From Pilatotrama ljubarskyi (Eukaryota; Basidiomycota; Agaricomycetes; Polyporales; Polyporaceae), in assembly GCA_022385805.1 (NCBI GenBank), contig MU277683.1, positions 124,001 to 188,000 on the forward strand: DNA of 64,000 nt. The letters run 5' to 3'. Made by a program: the position numbers and the translations under genes. Position 1 is the first letter of the stretch, and each line of letters begins with the position of its first letter. The notes under the pieces are model-generated. The model was not told the DNA's origin, made no database searches, and saw only the letters and a list, made by a program, of their open reading frames with translations. Shown here piece by piece: positions 32,795 through 45,570 of this stretch.

Positions 32795-35700
32795 CGCAGG
32801 TAAATTGCAAACGCTGTGCATCCATCGTAACCTAACCCGTTCTCCTCGACTGTTCCTCCACCATCCTCTATCCGAACACGGCGACGTCTGCCTCGGCGAC
32901 TCGCACTGAGCGCATCAATGCCACAGGCGCGCTCTGCGCCTCCGACACGATCAGGCCGACCAACACCCGGTCAGTACATATCAGAGCGGGAGCGCTGCGC
33001 TCCGATGGGTACAAGGTGTCGACGGAGATTAGTGAGCACACACATGTTGTAGGGTCTACTCAAACTGATGTCGCAATCATTCCTGTTTTCTCGGTGGGCA
33101 TAGGTCAGGCGAGTCTGAGGCAAACAGGTACCTCTGATACTGCGTAAGCCATCGCGATCCAGTACGGATGCAACGGCGAACACAGGTAAGACGCCGCAGG
33201 ATGCCGCCCCAACACTACGAAGGGTAAAGCTGCAAGGCGGCGTCCCTGCCCCCTGTGAACTGTCAGAACGACGCCCGCGGGCGCGGTTAAGCTTCATTTG
33301 TGCGTGAAGAGAGATGCATCTGAGCTGCTGTGACTGGTGCTGTGCGTGCATCGAGGGTGTGTTCTACTTGTAGATGAAACTCATTATCAACGCGAGCCTA
33401 GTGTGCATGATCTAGACACCCTTTAGACCGCGCCCTTCGATGCGCCTGTTCAAAAGAGACAGTGGCCGGATACGTCTCCCGAAGCCGCCGACGCCGCCGT
33501 GTGTGCACACGCTCAATATCCATATGCCCAAGTATAGCCGCCCTTCACGCCTGTGCAATATTGCATAGCATCCAGAGATAGAGATAACTCAGGGACTCTG
33601 TGTATGACGGGTACGCCTCACGTTTAATCCCCTTGGGGGTGCTATAGATGCCAGAACCTCGCGAACAATCAGGCAGCGCGCGGAGATGCTCCGGCGGATG
33701 CGTCTGTCCATCACCGGACGTCTCGCGACGTCGCAGCTATTGCTGGCAATGTCGGGCCGACGTCGCATGTCGGGCCCGGCTCACGTTTGGAGAGAAGCTT
33801 GCCATTCTGCGACGTCGACCCAACTCCGAGGTGAAAGGTACGTTCCTCGTCGCAGACCGGCGGATTTCGGCGGGCTACTAGGACTCGTATGATGTTCATC
33901 ACATTCACGGGGTGTCGTATTATTCTCGAAGCGCCCCTTTGGGTACAGCTTGTAGTGTGACTATCCTCGCCAGTGTCCATTCGGATGGGTTGGTCGCGCA
34001 TTGGTGCGAAGAACACGCGAAGAGCATGTTATGTGTCGCGTGTGAGCATTTCGATCGGAGAGGCGATGAATGTGGCTCAAGAGCTCTGCAATTGGCGGTC
34101 AACGACCGATAAGATGAGCGCGAGACCGGAAAATAGTACCTTTGAAATGCCCGAATGTGGCACACCGCCGGGAAAGCTCTGAGAGTTGTGGCGCCTATAG
34201 GTCCCTGTGTGCTGTGGCGGGTGCCGCGCCGGTCTTCCGAGCGTTCAGTAGAACCGAGTCGAACTCCCGGACGGGCGTCGGTCATCTTGACCATTATCCA
34301 TCCCGCGTACACCAACTCCCGGGTAGTGATGCACAGTTAACGACGTAACTCCGCCACATTACTGCCTGTCATACCTCGGCTTACACAAACTGCCAAGGAG
34401 ATACATGAATGCCGGACCAAGCCGTCACGCACCAGTTCTAGATCGCCCGTCCGCACCCAGCTGCACCTCCCCACAAAAATTCGGAGGACATGGTTGTCGC
34501 TCACCCCCGCGCTCGCGATATGGATCTGAGGTTGCCGGATCTTGCGACACCGTATCTGCTCGTATCTGCCGTATGTACCTGGGGGCACCGAGCGCGGCGG
34601 TGGGGCCAAGAATCTGGATTCTGGGGTAAGTCACCGGCGCTAAGCCTGAAATGCGAAAACTTACATCCCGCGCTTTCGATCGCTCTCATCGGAATTTTGG
34701 CCGTAGTCTTACAAGGCCTGATACCATCATATAAGAAGTCCAGTTTGTGAAAGGAATGCAAGTCTTGACGGCTGTCTGTTAATTGGTTGTGCATAACAGT
34801 AGTCATTGTCAATAGTCAGCAAGCCTTGCCAAATCCCGCAAGCCTTGTGTCGCTTGCACGCCTTGGAGACACCGTAGAAACACAAATGTAGCCTAGGATA
34901 ACCTCGGGGAAAGTAATTTCGGACAACGCGATAGTAAAGAAGCAATATATTTTTAGGCAATTGATAGTGACGTGACAGGTAGGTACTACTACTACAGTAC
35001 GATCAGAGACATTGTGCGCTGGGAAGGTACAAACGTAAAACCCTGAAGACAAACTGAGAGGTCCACAAGGTATCGCGGGCCACGGCCGCCGTATGTCACA
35101 CCGTATTGTGGCGAGGAACAGCTGCACCCAGTGGCGCGTCTCAGCGAAGGGCACAGGGCCAGTGGGAGCCGTTTACTCACCTTCCGTCCCCTAGCACAAC
35201 GGTGTCGAGGTTGCAGTATCGAGGCCTAAAGTAGCCATGAATATACGTGAGTGTCCGTCACGGCGGTACACGCAAAGCCCACCGACATGGACCCGCCCAT
35301 GGCGGGGAGCGAGTACAGCTCTGGGTTGTGCACGACGGGAGGAAAATGACTTACTCACTCGACCCTAGATAGAGCTCGATTTGGAGGGAGGGAAGGAAGT
35401 GGAGGCGACGTTAAACAAGGCTGACAAGATTATATGGGTCAGTGAAGGCCGGTTGAGGGCAGGTCCGAGATGACTTCATGAAAGTCCAGTTTTGAGCGTC
35501 ATGCAGAGCGGCATGTATGGACGGCGGTGACAGTAAGACTGCCATACCAGAGACAAGGGCATGCCTGCTGTCGGGAAGAATGCTAACAATAAGATATCCT
35601 TCTAAAAGACCGGCACAGGGCTTGATGAGGATTATCAGACCACCAAAGGGTTTCAGTCGGCGTCCAACAGGTTATATTAACTGTCAATTATCGACGAGGG

Positions 35701-36849
35701 AACCGCAAGGATTCGTGGTTGAATGCAAGGGGTTACAAGTACTTACAAGACTACGTCGGGCTTGGCGGCCATTGTAAGCGCCGTAAGCTCATAACTGTGC
35801 TCGGCGGAAACCCCGATGCTCGAGCTCTTGTTCTGTACAGCGCATCAGTGTACGGTGCGCCACATGCAGACCTGAGGGCTGCCGACAGCAAATTCAGGAT
35901 CCAGCCCGGAGCCTGCGTTTTCTGATGGTTGCAGAGGGCGGGATGCTTGAGGTCGAGTCGTGCCTCCGACGGCACACCGTCACGTTCATGCAGCCCCTCC
36001 TCGCATGGCCAGCGAACGTTGAACTGGAAGAACAGTACCCTCGTCAACTTTACAGGAACGTGCGTCTTCCGGGTGCTGACAGGTGCATGCAGAAGCCCCG
36101 CCCCGCCGTCCCGCCTGGCACGTCGCGCGCCCGGCCCGCGCATGCTCGTCGAAAGCGCGTTTTCTGCCCAAAAAATTGCCCGACGATAACGCCATCCGCG
36201 TCGTGCTGTTCGGATCCGCGGGCGAGGTGCGTAAGATCCGGATCTGCGTCGCTGCGCAATTCGTTTACCCCGAAGCGAGTTTGACGAGCAGACAAGCACA
36301 GTCAGGCGCCCATAGACGGTGCAAGATGGCGCCATGCGAGGTCGGCTCGCGAGCTGCAGTCTTGTCTCGATCGCTGCGTCGTCGAGTTTATAGCTTGTGT
36401 GACACGGTCACCTCCTGCCGCGAGTCTCCTCTCTGCCGGGATAGAGAGGTAACATGTCCCTGAGCTAGCACGTCGATCGTCACCTCGAGTCAGCCTCCGC
36501 CGTGATCGAGCAGTCGTTCGACGCGGGATGCGGGGTAGGTCCTCCGACGGAGCGTCGGCCGGGGGTCCTTACTGGCATGTTGATAGACTCATACCTTCAT
36601 CAGCCGAGTCATGCTCAGACACCGCGCCAGTACTCGTTGCAATCACCAGAAATGCACTCGAAGCTACACCCGAAGCCGGCGGCGCAGAGCAAGGTTCGAG
36701 GGATAGGCGGGTCCAAAGCTCGTCGGGCCATCTAACGTATGAACATATTCCCCAGGTCGCGAAGAGATAGGGTATTAAGGCATTCCAAGTCCATATACAG
36801 TAATACTGCACCGTCCACGATGAGATGCCAGCAGCAGAAGTAGACACTT
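32795..36849. other. Sparse region, no supported gene
   Basis: About 4 kb with mixed composition, including an AT-richer segment near 34650-35000 where GCAAGCCTTG occurs twice 20 bases apart. Open frames such as minus 35751-36335 (194 codons) and plus 33648-33881 show no motif. The right edge is the 3' flank of VPS54. Confidence 0.4.
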
Positions 36850-39800
36850 CTATGACGCGTCCTCGGCCAATGGATGCGACTCTGATGAAGGTGCCGCCTC
36901 ACCATCAACAACGTCGCTATTTTCCGGGACTTTCTTCTCGTCGACCAGAGGCGCATCCTCCTTTGGAGGGATTTCCGGAGGTGGCTCGTCAGCCCCGAGA
37001 GCCTGCGTATCTGGACTCGCATCGCTGTTCGCCTCCTCAGGTTCCGCTACAAGGGGCTTTTCTGTGACGATGGGAGGGGACGGAGTGGCAACGGCGGGAG
37101 CGTCGTCGGCCATTGGATCCGCGGAGGGAGTGCCTGCAGCAGAATCAGGTCCTGGAGAAGGCGACGCGACGACAGCGGGAGGTAAGGCCTTCTCGACGTT
37201 CGGGGGAGGAGGCGCACTGGGAGGGGCAGTGTTATGTCGCCCATTGAGTGTTCCCGCTCGCTGCAGCATGCCCCTGAACCTCCCGGGATTGAGTGCCGGC
37301 TGGACAGCGGGCTGCGGAGCGGGTTGCACAGGTTGCTGCTGCTGCTGCTGTTGCTGTTGCTGCTTGTTCGCCACCGGCTTCTCGGAGACGACGGTCTCAA
37401 GCATCGCGGTCGGCGCCGCGACGTTCTTGAGCCCGGTCAGCTTCTCCTGGAGATAGCGCGCGTCCGCGAGCAGTCTAGGCAGGTTACTTCAGCTGACAGT
37501 GGTAAGACGCTACTTTTCTCGGTACACACCTTTCTTTCGCCTCCTGTGACGGCAACTCGATCTTCGCGTACTCCTCCGATAATCGGTGGTTGATCGCGGC
37601 GAAGACTTGCGTCATGACGAACTACGCAACGAAAGCCTCAGTAAGACGATAGGATGCATGCATCGAAGGTCGCCTACCTCGACGATAGAAGAGGGGAGAT
37701 ACCGCGAGAGGACCTTGTGCAGCGTCACAGTCTCCTTCACGAGAACTTCCATGTAGTCGTTGACGCCTCCACCTTCCTTCGGGACGTCCCATCGCACGGC
37801 CTAATGAATGGTCAGTCGGCTGTCGTTACGTCATGTTGTGCGGCAGATTTACCTGCAGTGACCGAATATGTGCAGTGAGACGGTCGCCCATGATAGCAAT
37901 CAACTTGGCGTGGATCTCGTTCTGGTGCTCTTGGTAGTCCTGGGGCATGTCGGTGAGTGCATCAACACTTTCTGAACTGGGTGGTACTCACCCGCTTGAG
38001 CTTGTCAAACTCGATGAGCATCACTGCCTGTTTCTGGCTGAGATGTCTCCGGAAAGTCTCCCGAATATATGGGATGAGCGAGATCATGATCGCTAACGAC
38101 TGCGATGCAAGAGCTGACGTCCTCTCCTCAGCACTCAGGCGCTCCCACAAATTTAGCCTATTTCTGACGCACCTAGATGCTTCGCAGTGATGTTCTTCAA
38201 GCCCGCTGAGCGCATCGCACCTGCACCCAGGACGACCTGACATGTCCGTGAGTTGAACGACTTGAGCAGCTCAATTACACGGCTCATCGTGTCCGTCGTC
38301 AGCAACGGCAGGTTCACGATGACCTTCAGGTACTCTACGAGAAGCACAAGCACGTCGAGAGTCGCGCCCACCGCGAAGAACGCCCGCTCTTCGACTCGCA
38401 GGTGCTTTGTGGGCGCGTTCGCGGAGCGCCGTCGTGCCGCGCGGCCCGGGGAGGGAGGGAAGTTAGGCGAAGCGAGCGGGGAGGAGGGGCGCGGTTGGGC
38501 AGCAGGGGTACCGTTGACAGTGAGGGAAGGAGACGATGGAGCGGGCGATGTAGGGGGTAGGGGGGAGAGGGTGTCTGAGGGTGGGCGGTTCAAGAGGAGC
38601 TCCGGTGGGTCTTGGATGGAGGCGTCGACCATGATGTCGACTATGCGCTGTACCGAGGGCGCGACCTCTGCAGCGTTCCACTGCTCGTCTTCCACAAGCT
38701 TGGCGGACTGCGATAGCTGCGTTTGATGGAAGTGCTGCAAGAATGTCTTCGCCTAGAGGAAAACAACGCGGTTCAGTAAGCACCATCTAAAAGCGTTACA
38801 TCCTACGCGATTTACCTGGCTGACGATCGTTCCGCGCAAGCCGACGATCATCCGCCTGCAGATGACCTCGGACTTCACGACAAAGTCCCACGACTCGTTG
38901 AACAGCGCGCAGAAGCTCGACAAGTCGAGCGCAGTGTGCTGCTCGGCTCGAACGCTGATGACCTTGGAGGCGCGCGCGTTCGCCAGCTCGGCGGCAGAGG
39001 ACAGGATGTCGGATAGCTCTTCTTGTAGCGCGGTCAGGTCGACACTGGCTTTTGAAGACCTGATGACGGCGTGAATCTCGGACCCAGGCGAAACGCTCGG
39101 GTACGACGTACTGTATGCTCTGCACTACCTCGATGATGACGTGGTTCTCTCGGTGGAGGCCTTCTACGCAGTTCAAGAGGCTCCGATACATCGAACGAGC
39201 GAGGTCCATGAAAGAGTAATGTGACATGGCACGGAGCTCAGCTGCCGCACTGGACGCGAGAACCATCAGCATACATCGTAACGCCCTTGGAGCAGACTTA
39301 CTGCTGGGGTATGGAGTCGTCCTCGCTCATTTCGAGCGTCGGTATTCGCTGAGGCGGCCATTAGCTCGAGTAGCACCATCGCACATGGTGTGACCTACCC
39401 GCTTGATCGTACTTCGCACTTCCGTCATCACGACGTCTCGCCATGATGTCGTGGTTTCGAGGATGCCCTTGGTCCGCACCAGCGACTGCAGTAATGGCCT
39501 CAACCTATCTTTCAGGGACATGTCAAAGTCCTGCCGCCGCGCCTCCGGCCAGGCATCCTGGTTAGAATCAATCCGCTCTATGAGGTCCTGCCGCAGAACG
39601 TTCACGAATTCGGATGATAGGGAGGAGGTGATCTCCATAGTCAATGTCCGCAGGTGGTCCGGCAATGCAGCGAACGCTCTGAGCGATGACAGGGGTATTG
39701 TGGGCGCCGGCGGCGGTGGATGCGGAGCAGGCGTTGCAGGCGGCGACTCCATAACCGTCGGCAGAGGTGAAGAACGACCGTTCTTTATTAGTACTGGGGG

Positions 39801-40946
39801 AGGCCGCACTGGTTTCGCATCTTCGTCGCCGAGGGTCCACAACTTGTCCAGCTCCTCGATCACGTCGAGTGCCTCACCCCACTGACCTGCGCCTACCAAG
39901 CTCTTCGCCAGCCCGGTCATCTCCATGACCCCGCCTACGAACCGCACGCCGTCCTTCACCGCCCCCATGTTCCGCAACTTGCCCTCTTTCCGTATGATCT
40001 CGAGCCCGCGCTTCGCGCCCTTCTCGTCCACGTCCTTCAGCAGCCCACGTAGGTGCGATATACGGTCAAGGCACTGCTCAGACTCGGTCTGGAGGTCTTG
40101 CAGGTTCGCGAGCGCGGCGAAGAACGAGGTCGACCGTACAGATATTTCGCGCACGAGGTGTTGTTCGATGGTGTCGGCATAGTGAGAGAGCTTCTCCATC
40201 AGCGGAAGAGAGTGGGAAAGGGATGACGGGTCTGAGAACTCTTCTTCGCCCTCTCGTTGCTCAGTAACCGCGTTGAATGTCCGAGGGTCGCCGAGATTGA
40301 AGTTCGGCTCGAAGAAGACGGATGGAACTGTCTCTAGCGGAGGCGGGGCCTTTCCTGGCCTTGGTGTCCTAGGTGTATGCGGCGTAGGGGGTACTTCGAT
40401 GCTAGAGGAAGAGAGAGTATCCTCGATCTGAGCCACGCCATCCCGACCTTGCTCTGCATTCTGAACAAAGCGTTCCCATTCAGGCGAGATGGCGCGCAGA
40501 TATGACTCGAAGTCCTTGCGGCGCACTCGCGGTAAGTCTGCGGGTGGGACGGCAGGGAGCGCTGAATGCGCCTTGGGCGGCGCGGGCTTCTTGTGGGGAC
40601 TATTCACGACATTCGAGATGGCTGCGTCCGTTGAGTACACGACCGCTTTCTGAGTGTTGCCTGCCCGAGACGTACCATTGAAACCATGCCTTGAGCTACT
40701 CCATTCAGGGGGCAGCGCACCCAAGGCAAGTGAAGCCAGAGAGCCATTATTGTAGACGTCGTACGGTGCGTCCTTGCCGAAGTAGTCTCCCCTTCCTTCA
40801 GTAGTCTCGGAGACGCTCCCTGGCCCAGGTCGCCGTGTGGCAGGGTCCCAGTGGAATCTGTAAGCTGCAGGGCGGGACGCGCTGAACGAGGGCAGCTCTC
40901 CGACGGGCGAGGCGGAACGCGAGGGAGTTGACGCGTAGTCGGACAT
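36850..40946 (-). CDS. VPS54: VPS54, GARP tethering-complex subunit
   Basis: Subunit of the Golgi-associated retrograde protein complex, which tethers endosome-derived vesicles at the trans-Golgi. Start taken at MSDYASTPSRSAS (40946); an ATG 42 bases upstream gives an extra 14 residues. The N-terminal part is disordered, then KDFESYLRAISPEWERFVQN, FFEPNFNLGDPRTFN, LSHYADTIEQHLVREISVRS and FFAALANLQDLQTESEQCLD form the conserved coil and rod that defines Vps54. Later exons carry AKLVEDEQWNAAEVAPSVQR with IVDIMVDASIQDPPELLLNR, FAVGATLDVLVLLVEYLKVI, and the diagnostic C-terminal block QVVLGAGAMRSAGLKNITAK, followed by LSQKQAVMLIEFDKL. After the conserved domain a low-complexity tail of about 185 residues contains a run of Gln and long Pro/Ala/Asp/Glu segments. 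Divergent from the metaxin gene, about 280 bases between starts. Confidence 0.94.
37331..37364. repeat. CAG/CAA (polyglutamine) repeat in VPS54 tail
   Basis: On the coding (minus) strand this CAG/CAA tract encodes ten or eleven consecutive glutamines just after ETVVSEKPVANK. The mix of CAG and CAA codons suggests an older, stable tract. Confidence 0.85.
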
Positions 40947-41226
40947 GAATCGGGGCAAGCGAGAGAAAGCCAGACTCTGGCGAAACACAAAGAGAGCACT
41001 ATGTCGCCTCCACAGCAGCGAAAAGGCCGAGCATGAAGTCTATCAGCGAGCCCGCCGTCGTCGAGAGCAGTGTCGGAGAGGTGTGTGAGCTCGCCGCCGC
41101 CGCACCCGATCCACAGCGCATCTATGGGCGCCTGTGTAATGCACTGTGCTGCTTACGTAAGCACCCTCCGCCGCTGAAGACGCTGGTCCCGAGAGCGTCG
41201 AACGCAACGTCGCTGCGCCGAGGAAC

Positions 41227-42240
41227 ATGGCGAGTCCGCTGGCCCTCTCGCTCCCCGCACCCCTTCGCCAATTCTTCTCGTTCTTTCCGCTCTACACACA
41301 CCCGCCGATTGACTCGCCAGAAAAGGCGCGCCCTGTAACCTTGCCGACACTTTGGATACACGTCCCGTGGAGCCCGGACGCGGATGTGCTGAGCAGCGAC
41401 GTCGAGTGTCTCAAATGGCAGGCCTATCTCGCTCTTCGCGGTCTCTCTGATGTTGCTATTCGCTGGGACGTCTCTCCTGATGGCGCTCTCGACAACCGGC
41501 TACCAAACCTGCACGTACCGTTGGAGACACTGCCCGGCGCGTCCCCAGAGGTCAAGGAACAGGACGACGGAGAGGGCGAGCTGCTGCCTGCTCACCTGAT
41601 CCCCGAATGGGTAGACGGGCAAGTCGGCCCTCTTGATGACCTCGAAGGGTATGCCGATGAGGCCGCGCGCGATGAGAGTCGGGCCTGGGTCTCGCTTCTG
41701 GAAGGCAACGTCCACGCAGCTCTGGTACGCGTCCCCCGTTCTGCAAGCCCCCGCTTTTCCTCATATTTTCTCAAGGTGCTCCACCAACCGTCTTCAACAT
41801 CTTTCTTGAGTCTCCTCTCTCCCTATCAGAACAAGACGCGTACTCTCGAAGCTGTCCTCCCGAACCCGCCCGCGCCGCTCTTTGGTATCAGCTCACTACT
41901 GCCCTCTTATGGGACGCATGTCAACGTCGACGCTATCGAGCAGCAATACAAGGACGCGATTGCGTCGCTTTCTGAACGCCTGGGCACTGACAAGTGGTTC
42001 CTTGGCTCATCGTAAGCCGCTATGTGTGCAAATACCCGAATGTCGCCTGACGCAATACACAGTTCTCCCACTGCCCTCGACGCGCTCGTGTTTGCGTACC
42101 TGCATTGCATTCTGCACTCGAAGGAACATACACTTCGTTTTGAGGTGACACGACGCGTCAATCTCGTTGCCTGGGAGCGCCGTGTACAAAGTCAAGTTCG
42201 CGGCGCCTTCCGCATAGTTGAAGCTCTGCAGCAATCATAG
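41227..42240 (+). CDS. Metaxin-family SAM/TOB complex subunit (Sam37/Sam35 type)
   Basis: Mitochondrial outer-membrane protein of the sorting and assembly machinery, which inserts beta-barrel proteins. The N-terminal metaxin/GST-like domain shows LWIHVPWSPDADVLSSDVEC, LKWQAYLALRGL and RLPNLHVPLETLPG. The segment SRAWVSLLEGNVHAAL is followed by a probable in-frame 51-base intron (GTACGC...TCAAG, 41725-41775) that leaves VLHQPSSTSFLSLLSPYQNK. Then VNVDAIEQQYKDAIASLSER and LGTDKWFLGSS, a second intron (GTAAGC...CACAG, 42015-42062), and SPTALDALVFAYLHCILHSK, the C-terminal GST-like helix common to metaxins. Ends at 42240, about 310 residues. No C-terminal membrane anchor is obvious. Whether it is the Sam37 or Sam35 orthologue cannot be settled by eye. 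Confidence 0.8.
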
Positions 42241-42667
42241 ACAGCCTCATTCGATTGAGGTGCTCTTTGACTTATGAAATGCAACCATTGGCACCGTTGT
42301 CGTGATGTTCGGCCACGTCAAGCTAGAGATGGTCCTGGGATGTAGCAGCCATGGTCACGAATTGACATCCGGGACCACTACGCTCCGCGAATGATGAAAC
42401 CCACACAGACCTTAGCCTTGCCAGACGACGCCACGCTCCTGGCTGGGGTCTCTGCGACTCACCTATATTGTGACGTGAGCTGAGCCCATCCACGGGGCTG
42501 TTCCCCTGAAGACGCACTTCATCTCAGCTCTCTGTGGCTTCTTATTGTCGAGGCACGATCCTCAAAAATTTCATATTGTGACGAGACTAAGTGCAGATAC
42601 ATTCCTAAACCTGACAGATGAGGATCACAGGTACACGGTACAGCAACACAGCGACAGAGCACTTGTT
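42241..42667. other. Convergent 3' flanks
   Basis: Lies between the 3' ends of the metaxin gene (plus) and the zinc-finger/RING gene (minus). No gene seen. Confidence 0.5.
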
Positions 42668-44967
42668 CATGCGAGTATATTAGACGATGGCCGGAGCCGC
42701 ACGAAGTACGTGGCTTTGCAGATCGGGCAGCTCATATGGTTGGAAAGCTCTTGCATGATACAGCTTGACGACAGCCTGGTCAGTATCCAGACTGTACACA
42801 CGAGCGATGGAGTTGCGCTCACCTGTGACAGAAAACATGTCCGCAGTAGGTCGCGACCGGTTCAACACGAGGCTGTCGGAGGCACAAGCTGCATCGCCAC
42901 GATACTTCGCTCGTGCCCGGGGCCGCATCTGTCTCTGCTACGCGGCCTGGAGGGCGCGCGTATCCCGGCGGCGTGTGGGTCCTAGAAAGCGGCAATAACG
43001 GCTCACCGGTGAGCATGTGCCCCGCCAAGTCGTCCAGCCACAACGTCACTTGGCTCGCTGAAGACATCTCGGGCAGCGCGTCGATGCTGTCGATTGTGGG
43101 CTTGCGCACGTCGCATCGGTAGCCTGGCATGAGCGGCGAGCCCTGTTATGTGTCGAGATGGTCAGATGACGCCTAGCTTGCTATGTGAGTAAAGAAATCA
43201 CATACGGAATGCCCCTCCTTGTCCGAATCCGAGATGTCCCAAGCAGAGTAGGAGCTCAACGCGGAGGGTATCCCTGCCCTTTCAGAACTGAAGCGTCCAT
43301 CGCCCGAAGAAGGCGTTACAGACTCTCCGCCGAGCATGGACGCTGGTGCTGCGATGGAGGGACGCGATGGCGACAGCAACGAGCGAGCTTTCCTGGGCTT
43401 GTCTGCAGGCTCCTCGTCATCCAATACGCTGAGAATGCGCTCGACGCTGTGTTGGCCGTACTCGCACGCGAGTATTTCGACGAGCTGCGTGTCTGAGACG
43501 TAGTCTTCGATTTGTGCTGATCTGGTCCGGTTGAATGCATCGTCTCCCTCTGGATGGATCATCCTGCGCCCGATTGATACAATACCCGGCTCCGGTTGGC
43601 CTCGATCGATGCTGGGACAAGCTGGCTCTGATGCGCATTGCGTAGCGTGTTCGCTGCTTTCTATGCCTTTGCTGCTTGTAGACGCACTGGACCCTCTTGG
43701 GGATACTTGATCCAGGAGCTACGGCACCCACGCCAGATGATAAGATTCGTTGTGCCGTTCCGCGGACTTGAGATGAGAGGTATACCTACGGAAGCCGCCT
43801 GCGGAAGACCGCTCAAGAACCATTGGCTTGAGCCTAGGCCTACTGGCTCGCGGAGTGTAACCTCGCTGTCGTCACGACCACGAGCTCCATCCAGTCTCTC
43901 AGAGCCGTTTGATTTGTCTTCCTTGGCCTAAAAAAAATACCGTGTGTGAGAGAAGCAAAGAGGCTGCCGAACTACACTCCCTACTCACAACGTTGCGTCC
44001 CCACTTCCCGCTTATGACTCCGATGTTGCCTGGGACCAGAGGCCTCGTCGCGAGGGAGCACTCCAGAGTATGCTGTTAATTCAGGTCACATTGAGTACGT
44101 TGCTTACAACCCACGCATGCCGTGTCACCAGCGGCGATCACTTACAGCTGCCCATGCCTTGGCATCCTTGAAGCCACTATTGCACATTTTGCAGAAAGGA
44201 TGTTGGATCGAGAGATTCCAGTGATCCTGTAGAGTCATGGGAGGCGGCAGGTGCGTCGCACAGAGATCGCAGGACACTGGATATTCGGTGAGGTGCTGAA
44301 AAGTAGTAGCATCGTATAAGTCTCATCTGGAGAAAACTCTGGAAGCCGCTCACCAGATCCAATTCAGCTGCATGGCTGAACTTTTGTCGGCATACCAAGC
44401 ACGCAACGTTCTTGCGAGCGACGCAGTGCGGATGATTTTCCCCGAAAGCGATCGCGCCCAGACAACGTGGGCACCTCAGTGTGACGGGCGGCTCCTCGCT
44501 GCCGTGGGCAGAGCGGCGATGCTAAAGAGTTGCGTGAGCAGGCGGCATACTCTGACGGTGCGTGTGTCGGGATTATTGACTTACCGCAGCCCATTCGTGC
44601 CAGGTGTCAAAGTGGCGCTGACACTGAAGGCATTTCGGCGACTTGGGACCAGGCTCAACGGCGGGGGCCCGGAGCCCGGCGTCAGAAGTGCTCTAATATA
44701 TTGTCAACTCGGAAAAAGGTCGAGGTGGCTGCATGGTTTACTTACCTCGTACGGAGGGGGGAGATGCGATACAGTAAGTGTATTTCTCGTATGGCCTTGC
44801 TGTGTACGATGCAACTTGAGCTCCTTCAACTGCACGAATATCGCCTGGCATTCAAGGCATCTGAAAACAGGCAAGGCTGTATGATCGGCAGCTTCGGCGT
44901 GCCAACGCGAGCATTTAGCCTTGCTGGCGAACACCTTATTGCACCTGGTACATTGTGTGGGCGCCAT
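42668..44967 (-). CDS. Multi zinc-finger protein with C-terminal RING domain
   Basis: Likely a ubiquitin ligase of a basidiomycete-type architecture. Exon 1: MAPTQCTRCNKVFASKAKCS, RWHAEAADH, PVFRCLECQAIFVQLKELKL (C2H2-like pairs). Then CLQCQRHFDTWHEWAA; CPRCLGAIAFGENHPHCVAR, KNVACLVCRQKFSHAAELDL; HLTEYPVSCDLCATHLPPPM, LQDHWNLSIQHPFCKMCNSG, FKDAKAWAA. A central disordered section includes EDYVSDTQLVEILACEYGQH and SVERILSVLDDEE. Near the C-terminus, WRCSLCLRQPRVEPVATYCG followed by HVFCHR, then an exon with ELSNHMSCPICKATYFVRLR, completes a C3HC4 RING; the protein ends PSSNILA at 42668. At least eight exons. The Cys-x2-Cys pairs spaced through the first half suggest four or five zinc sites. No gene symbol is assigned; no close named homologue comes to mind. 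Confidence 0.78.
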
Positions 44968-45570
44968 GTCGTTGAGGGCGGCAGTGAGGTGTTGCAGTTG
45001 TGAGTGGTGGGTGCGGTGGCGAGGTAGCTGGTCCAGACAGGACGCCGCTGGCTCTCGTATAAGAGGACTGTGAAAGATACGTTTTGTGCGTGCTGCGGGA
45101 TGTGAGGTTGCGGTAAGCTACCGCAGGTGTAGGGTTTGCATTCTGGAGCGAGCTTCTGCAGCGCAGCAGCGGCAACACCGTGTCCGACACCATGGCAGAC
45201 GCCCACTGAGGGCACGAGGCGTATATATATGGCGTATGGTAGGAGGGAACACAGTAGTCGAGTGTACTCACCCTGTGGCCTGCTGCACAGCCAAGACGCC
45301 ACGCCCCCGCGCACTGAAGTATTAGAGTCTAGTGTCCAAGATGCTATACGGAAAGTGCCGCAGCACGTAGCTCCTGATTACCAACGTTGAGGACTTGAAC
45401 CGAGGTGTCTGAGCGGCGTGCACGTACTCTATCATCTTACCGTTTGATACACGGAGAATTGACCTCTTCGATGGCCGCTGCAGCTACCCTGCAGCAAGAT
45501 GTCGTCCGCAGCATTCGTGCACACCAAAGAGATATCATAGCAGAGATTGGCACAAGGCGGCTGCGGCATA

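Noticed and set aside
35751..36335. Minus-strand frame of 194 codons
   Set aside because: Rich in Arg/Ser/Ala with a competing plus-strand frame of 119 codons; no motif.
45391..45401. tRNA B-box-like GGTTCAAGTCC on the minus strand
   Set aside because: The flanking bases do not pair into a T stem and no acceptor stem or A box fits at the right distance.
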